From Rhizophagus clarus (lineage: Eukaryota; Glomeromycota; Glomeromycetes; Glomerales; Glomeraceae): a DNA stretch of 64,000 nt. Shown here piece by piece: positions 57,560 to 64,000 of this stretch. Numbering within the stretch: position 1 is the first letter of the stretch; every line of letters starts with the position of its first letter. The notes below the pieces were generated by a model. The model saw only the letters and a list, made by a program, of their open reading frames with translations, did not search any database and had not been told where the DNA came from. The stretch covers positions 1,364,001-1,428,000 of the forward strand of contig BLAL01000006.1 of NCBI GenBank assembly GCA_015698045.1, read 5' to 3'. Both the position numbers and the translations under genes were made by a program.

Positions 57560-58370
57560 GGTTAGAGTTGTTAGAATCTTTAGGAATTGGTCTTTAAAAT
57601 CTGTTTTTTTTAGAAATTGGTTAGGGATCGGTTATAAGCTACAGCAAAAACCACAGTTAGGCTACATAGAACACGTGAAAAATAATATCGACTGCGGAGA
57701 AGAAATATTAGCAGATACGCAGCATCCCTTGGTGAATTTTGTACTACATGGGCATATAAACGTATCCAATTAAGTGAAGTTACTCAATGGGGATATGTTT
57801 GCGTCTCAATCACTACGGATCTTATGCGTGATAGTTTCTGGAAAGTTCGGATTTATCTGAATCATAATGGGCATCAAAATAAGAATGAACCTGCCTTTTT
57901 ATCTGTTCAAGAATTCAAGATGTAGAATTCATTCAGTTTCTGTGAATTCCTAAAGAATAAATAATAGATTTTTTATTGATTGTCAAATAAAAAGGCCCGT
58001 GATTAGACCTCGACCATTTGTGTATGGTTGACGATAACAGGTTATCGTGGGAATGTGTGAAATAATTATAGTATAAATCTGGTAATGGGTCTTATTATGT
58101 ACAAAAAAAATGGTATCTTCTCTGTCGCACGAGAAATTCATAACTTTTGATTAAGTCGCTCTCTATAATTTTTTAGTAGAATGTAAACCAAAATATGAAA
58201 TTTATTTCAAAAAAATGAAAGACCAACTTATTGATGGTGGCAATTTTATGATGTTAACTGAACAATGACTTCAAAGTGATTCTTGCAATTTTCCCAATGG
58301 CGTCATTTTATTTATCGAAGAACTAATCAGAAAAATTCAAAATCAAGAAGGTCATGTTTAACTCACTGAT
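57560..58370 (+). pseudogene. Relic of an unrecognised gene
   Basis: Protein-like stretches lie in different frames: KLQQKPQLGYIEHVKNNIDC (57640-57700), TTWAYKRIQLSEVTQWGYVC (57742-57805) continuing to SFWKVRIYLNHNGHQNK, and KPKYEIYFKKMKDQLIDGGN (58190-58250) continuing past a stop to GVILFIEELIRKIQNQ. The pieces are interrupted by stops and spacers. The family is not recognised. Confidence 0.4.
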
Positions 58371-58379
58371 AATCATCTC

Positions 58380-59338
58380 ACCGACAGGTCATCTCACCAA
58401 CATTTAAAAAAAAATTTTATTATTGTCCTAATTTAATAATTACTAATATGTACTACATAGCCACAAAATTTTTTTTATTACGTATACTCAATTATTTTTG
58501 TATACAATAACAAATAAGGAAAAATTTTTTTTTTTAATTTCTTCATTATCCTTCTAATAACGTCTTCAACTTAGATATATGTCATATACTGTACATTTAT
58601 ACATATAAATCACTATATTTCAAGTGAAACCTATCTAAAAATATGACTAAACTAACTTCCAACCAAAAATATAAAAGAAAAGAAAAAAAAGAAAAACAAA
58701 AAAAAAAACAAACAAAAATAAAATAAATTAAAATAATATAAAATATCAAAAACTGATATACCCATAGATCGACTATTTTTTCTTTACTCATAATTTAGTA
58801 TTATGACAAGGGTCGACCTGAAAGTAAATCGTTACCGATTCTTTTTATGTCTTGTTTTCGACTTAGTATCCTTTTGACTTCCGCTTTGGACTTGGCAGTT
58901 GAGTATTAGTATTTTCTTCCAACCACTCCTAAGCTTTTACCATAATGTAAAGTTTTAGTTTGTCCTGTTCAGAATAACTTTTTTTTAAATACTGTAAATA
59001 GATGACTCTGTGTATAAAATAAAATAAAACAAAAGAATATGTTACTTTTTTAGTTTGAGAGAGACACGGAGACAGAGAGGAAATTATGCTAATGCCTATC
59101 TAAAAAGCTATAAAATTCTTATGTATGTGGATTTTTTTTTACTACCTTAAGGGCGGGTTATATCAAATGCCTAAAAATAGGATTATTAACCTAGTGGTAT
59201 CGAATGATTGTAATTTTATTTCCTCATTGAGTGTGATATGAAATTTTTCAATTCTGATTCTCTACCTCCTAGGGAATATCATGTATAGATCATAACCAAA
59301 ATGCATTTTGTGAGTATTAACCAAAATGCATTATTAAA
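58380..59338. other. Intergenic, no gene seen
   Basis: AT-rich, A-rich around 58680-58740, with no supported feature before the target duplication of the retrocopy at 59339. Confidence 0.45.
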
Positions 59339-59391
59339 AATTGGGCGCATTTTTTTTTTTTTTTTTTTTTTTTTAATTAGTAACGCGTTTG

Positions 59392-59397
59392 TTTATT
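59392..59397 (-). terminator. Polyadenylation signal AATAAA of the retrocopy
   Basis: AATAAA on the minus strand, 18 bases before the templated poly(A) run, at the expected distance for a cleavage site. Confidence 0.75.
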
Positions 59398-59830
59398 GTA
59401 TGATCAAAGAATTATGATATTTACAATGTATTAAACACCTATAGATTAGATCTATATAACTAATTTGTCTAGTCTAAATATACTTACGGTTACCAATTCT
59501 ATTTTCCGTCTGTTTTTCTAATTTTTACTATTTTCTCTGTTTTTGTATTATCTATTTTTATAAACTAAATGTATAATAAGTAAAATTCAAATTACAAAAG
59601 TTCGAAATACTAAAGTTAGAATTTATAAGAGCTATCCATCGTAAAAAATTATTGATTAAGGAATAAAGGATTGAAATTGGTGCGGATTTTGCAAGATGAT
59701 TCCTCTTTCTTCCACGTATCTACTCCTCTATTTTCGTTTGGATTCTTTCATTCCTTGGTACTTCTTGCGTCGAATTTCTCATTAGGTCTCTTTTCTTCAG
59801 TATTTCTTCCAATCGTCTGGTCAATATTAT

Positions 59831-61691
59831 CTACTTTTTGGGTAGCGATGCCCCTTTTCGCTTGGGTTTCGGTTCGGTGGGATTTGTGGCTCCGAACTTC
59901 GTGCGATAGGTTGTGTCGCTACGGTTTTTCTTTCGTTTGTTATTTCCGTCTGGTTCATTTTCTTCGTCTACGATCGGTTGCATTCTTGTATTACAAGAGA
60001 AAATAACCCTATCTAATTCTTTGTTTAAAATTTTTATTTCCGCGTCTGACGGTTTCATGATGATATCGTCGTCCTTTTCTTTTGTATCTTTATGTTGCTC
60101 AGGTTTCTGTGGCGTTACTGACTTGTTATTGCTCTTTTCTTTCCATATCTTTTTCGTCATTAGTTTCAAGGTTATCATACTCGTAATCATCCACGTCCGA
60201 TCTTTCCATGAAGCGGTCTTGGTAAGGGCTTTCGATTTGCTCTTTTCTATTTTGAATTGAGCCTTGAGATATCTTATTTCCTTACCTAAATCGTTTATGA
60301 GAGTCATCGTATCGTACTCTTCAAAGTCGTTTTCTTCTCGTATCTTCTTGATAATCATCTCTTCATTCTTTACCATCGGTAATTCTCTGTACAAAAGTAA
60401 TGTAGGATCTGGGCTTTGTTTCTCTTTTCCTGGACTCTCTATTAACTTCGGATTCTCAATACTTTCTATCTCTTTAATTGGATTAGGATCTTGCTCTGGT
60501 GTCCCTGTCTCTAGGCCGAAGGCGTTCTTTAAAACCATACTCTCGTTGTTTTCGTCCAGTTCTCTATCTTCCTCTGGCGGGAGATAATGTTTGTATATTG
60601 TGTCGTAAGTTTTCTTGACTTCGTTGAAACGCTCCCTGTCTACAAACCAAGGTCCTTCGTCTTCTTGTGGAGGTTCTTGTAAAAGAATGTCAAAGTCGAT
60701 ATTTTCCTTGAAGTGTCCTTCTACGAAAATTGTTGCCTCCTTGTTCTTTTTTTCTTTTAAGAACCTTATACCTCTTAAATCATATTTATGTTGCATCATA
60801 TCAAAATATGTATTTATCTCGTCCAACGACCCGTACTCCTTACGTTTCAAATCCTTGTATAGAATTTGATTATATGGAAATGTCCAATCATCGTCTAATG
60901 TGTCGTACCAATCATCCATTTTTACGTAATTCTTATTTGAACCAAGAATTACTTGTTTTTCCTTCTCGTTCTCGTCAGGAAATTTAATTTCCAATTCATT
61001 TGACGATGAATTCGAGTTGCTACCTTCGGCCTTATGTTTTAATTCTTCTTTGAGAAGCCAAGATTCAGTATCGTCTAACGTCATTGTCAACTTCCTCCAT
61101 AATATATCGTCATCTTCTTGTTTATCTTCTGTTATGTTCGTTGTTTTAAATGACGCTGCTTTTTGGATAGTATACTGCTCGTCTTGCTTTGTCACTTTAT
61201 CCTTTCCCTTGTGCTTCGTTACGTTCAAAGCATGCTGATCTGCTTCCGTCCTTGCTTTGGATTCATTGTTTGTCGTAATATTTCCTAGATCTTCATTATT
61301 GTCCAGTCTCATATAATTCGAGTTCGACTTCTCTTTTTCTTTATTCTTAAATCCTGGAGGATAAAATTCTAATTTGTCGTATTTGATCCAAATCCTTGTT
61401 TCATCCTTCTTTAGAATTCTTTCTTGGTCTCCTTGAGAGGGAAATGTTGCTTCCAAAAATTGTTTACCGCCTACCACTATTATTCTCGCAAAATAAAGTT
61501 TATATTGTTCTTGTTGCGAGTGACAAAACTCCATCATTTTCTGGTCGTTTTCTATAGGTTTTTCAATATGACTATATAATTTGTGTTTAGTAAATTCTTT
61601 GATGTCTTGTAGTTTTAGTGTTCCATTGAACCAACATGTCCTTATGATTCGGTCTTTATGGCGTAAATTAATAACTAAATGGGCGTTGTTC
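59831..61691 (-). pseudogene. Open frame of the retrocopy: 619 codons, charged protein
   Basis: The frame runs without interruption from the 5' junction to the stop at 59833-59831. There is no ATG until codon 53 (about 61537), so the N-terminus was lost on insertion. The first ~110 residues look folded (CWFNGTLKLQDIKEFTKHKL, ARIIVVGGKQFLEATFPSQG). The remainder is highly charged, Lys/Glu/Asp-rich and probably disordered, with acidic blocks and a basic KRKKNR end. The start resembles an RNA- or DNA-binding fold only vaguely, and I do not recognise the family. Its intact length without stops suggests the insertion is recent. Confidence 0.7.
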
Positions 61692-61707
61692 AATTGGGCG
61701 CATTTTT

Positions 61708-64000
61708 AGTATTTTTATTTTTTCATAATTAATCTAACTATAATTCTCAACTTTGAACAAAAAAAAAGGCTAAATAATTTTTGATTATTATAGGTGAAAC
61801 TAAGCGTTTTATTTTGTTAAAATGAAAATTATTATCTATTTTTGATTTTAAATTTTTTATTTTTCGTAAAAAATGGTCTTGAAAAAATTCAAAAATTTTC
61901 AAAATAAAAAAAATCACGGAGTCATTTTTCATTTTTAATATAAAATTTTTTCCTCTTTTCGTAAAAAAAAAAAATTAGTTTCCAACAAAAACTTCAAAAA
62001 TACTATATACCGTATATATTATTGTTTAATAATAATTATGGTTATTAATTGTAAATATGATAGATAAAAATCTTCTTGTAGAAAACAAAATTCGAAGTCC
62101 AGGGATTAGCTAAAGGAGGTGCAGCAAAGATTAAATCATATAAGAATACGATTAAAAAAAAAAAAAAAGAAAAATCAACTACGAACATTTCTCAGACACA
62201 GATCAGACTACAAAAACATATTATCAACAAAGAATAATACAGTATTTACACACAAAACTATTCATTAAGATAATGAAGTCTCAAGTAGGAATAAGAAATA
62301 AATGATTTTTTGGTGGTCAATATAGAAACATGAAAAGAAGAATAGTGATAGAAATAATCAGAAATTATCAGTTAAAATTCAACATAAATAATGCTGTATT
62401 TATGTACACAGGCAATTCGATAAACCGGACTCATGCATCCGTTCCGATATATCAGGAAACTTTAATAACCGTTACGGTCTCGACCCCGGTAAATCGAAGA
62501 TTTCGATTTATCAAAGATCCAGTTTGTCGAGACTGTCAGTGCATGATAAAATTAGGCTGGTAGATAGAAAAGGGGTAAGATTTGTCACAATTAAATATTT
62601 TATTAATTTATATGTGTATGTCAATTTAAAAAAATTTTACTGATATTTAAATTCACTCATTTTAAAAAATTTTGTATACCGATTACAATATCAACTACTA
62701 ATATTTAATACCAAAAAATGAATTTTTTTTTAAATAATGCAATTCTTATAATGACAAGAGATGTTCTACTGATATTTATAATTACTTTTTAAATTACCGA
62801 TACTTTAACGCGAACGCGCGGTATGTAATCATGTATTTCCACAATATGTAAATCGTAGAGAAAACAGTCCGAGAAAGGTATTAGACCTGTTTCCGATAAA
62901 AAATAAAGTGATTATGGTTTCTCGGTTATATTGTATAATGTAAAATTGCACAAAGTTTATTTATTAAGGAATGATGAGTGGTACCTCCTTAGCGTTATAA
63001 AAAGGGGATATTGTGATTGTGACTATATAGAGCGATTTCAATTTACCATCCCCTATGTGGAGGCACGATTGTACGGCATATGACATATAATACGTCTAAC
63101 ACGACCCACATACATGCGGCAAAAACTTCTAAAGGTGACATAATAACGCATCAGATAACATCCATATGTTTTTCGGTTTTTTATTCTTTAATTTTAATAT
63201 ATGTTTATTAATATTTATCCAAAATTTTCACGTAACTGATATACTAAATATTTCCTATAACTGAATAAATTTATTTCGTGTATGTATAACTCACATTCGT
63301 AGTGAAATATGACGCTATTATCATTAGCAAATTTGTCTTTCTCAAGTGGTTCAGAGTAGCTATCAATCTATCATCATCAATCAGGCACTCGGACGAAGAA
63401 TTTCTAATCAGAGATCAAAATGTCAATTTCTGTACCTTGCAATACGGCAGTTTTTCTTGTAATCTTACAAAATCTCTTTCTAATTTATACGATGATTCGT
63501 CTATGGATCCAAATGTATGATTTTCGAGTTTCTGGTTATTTATGGATGTAAGACAATAAACGTAGGAGTTGTTTTCTATCTGAAATATCTAAATGTCGTT
63601 CCCTCCATACACGTAAAAATACTTCTTGAAAGGATTGTGACTCACAAGTTCCTTCATTACACATTTCGAAATTCTTTTTTGTAATAATTAATCATATATT
63701 TCATCACGATCCGAATAACACAATAGGCAAAAAAAAATCTCTATTTACAAAAACAAATTAAAATTTGTAAGCTTTGAGGCAGGTTCTGCTTTTTAAACTG
63801 TGACTTTCAGAATTTTTTTAGTTAAGAAAATTGCAACCATAACTTCCCTTAATCTCTTTCTTCACAAAAAAATTCGATAGTTCTCCTGCATCATACTTTT
63901 AATCGTCTATTAATCTGAACGAATTATTTTTAATTGCGATAACGCAAGTAAAAGTTGTAGTTGAGCTACATCACAAAGTCATATGAAGGCGAAAATTTTA
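61708..64000. other. Terminal stretch, no gene supported
   Basis: AT-rich. Two frames, 62330-62563 (plus) and 63302-63520 (plus, beginning at GTG), have mildly protein-like composition but no recognisable motif, and are too short to call. A short imperfect palindrome, AAATCGAAGATTTCGATTTA, lies at 62490-62509. Confidence 0.4.

Larger units (their letters stand above)
59355..61691 (-). mobile_element. Retroposed, 5'-truncated mRNA copy with 16-bp TSD
   Basis: The sequence AATTGGGCGCATTTTT occurs at 59339-59354 and again at 61692-61707, exactly bracketing the insert. Next to the left copy is a run of 20 T (59355-59374), which is a poly(A) tail on the minus strand, preceded on that strand by AATAAA at 59397-59392. 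At the other end the open frame begins directly at the duplication without a start codon. This is the structure made by LINE machinery from a polyadenylated transcript. The body is clearly less AT-rich than the flanks. Confidence 0.9.

Noticed and set aside
59671..61238. Several plus-strand ORFs, Ser/Phe-rich
   Set aside because: They are antisense shadows of the 619-codon minus-strand frame, which has natural composition, a poly(A) signal and a tail.

Overview
The window is very AT-rich and eukaryotic. It has short introns with GTAAG/GTAAA-type donors and TTTTAG acceptors, many paralogous tyrosine-kinase-like (TKL) protein kinases, a Sel1-repeat kinase, BTB, AIG1 and very-large-GTPase (VLIG) families, and abundant decayed transposons. 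This combination points to an arbuscular mycorrhizal fungus (Glomeromycotina, Rhizophagus-like). That assignment is inference from gene families; no rRNA or other marker gene was seen.

Layout. 1-8.6 kb: the 3' part of a coiled-coil gene, a frameshifted small gene, a 265-bp TA-flanked MITE, and wrecks of a kinase and of a BTB/BACK gene. 8.6-12.5 kb: two divergent kinase genes (A minus, B plus) sharing a ~690-bp intergenic region; each has an N-terminal CxxC...CxxC knuckle and a multi-exon basic/acidic tail that I reconstructed from splice sites. 12.75-20.7 kb: a nearly full-length but inactivated LINE on the minus strand (ORF1 with a CCHC knuckle; ORF2 with APE endonuclease, RT and RNase H), inserted against the 3' end of an older relative. 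21.2-30 kb: gene-free repeats, including a ~1.5-kb satellite whose ~38-bp unit is itself an inverted repeat.

30.4-36.2 kb: kinase C (five exons) and a decayed paralogue D sharing an upstream block; between them lie a 565-bp Tc1/mariner-type MITE and a near-perfect foldback. 37.5-40.25 kb: a hAT transposon with an intact 595-aa transposase nested inside a small hAT-like element, both with perfect 8-bp target duplications. 41.3-43.8 kb: kinase plus Sel1-repeat gene (five exons, minus). 45.2-49.1 kb: relics of an AIG1-type GTPase and of another kinase. 50.2-54.8 kb: an intact 1522-codon VLIG/URGCP-like GTPase gene, whose TAA stop lies in the TTAA target site of a 671-bp MITE. 59.35-61.7 kb: a 5'-truncated, polyadenylated retrocopy with a 16-bp target duplication.

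The intact host genes (kinases A, B, C, the kinase-Sel1 gene and the VLIG gene) look like members of expanded signalling or NLR-like/immune-like families. The rest records repeated duplication, decay and transposon insertion. In kinases A, B and C the first tail intron has a donor that supplies an in-frame TAA when unspliced, which suggests a simple splice-dependent choice between tailed and tailless kinases.
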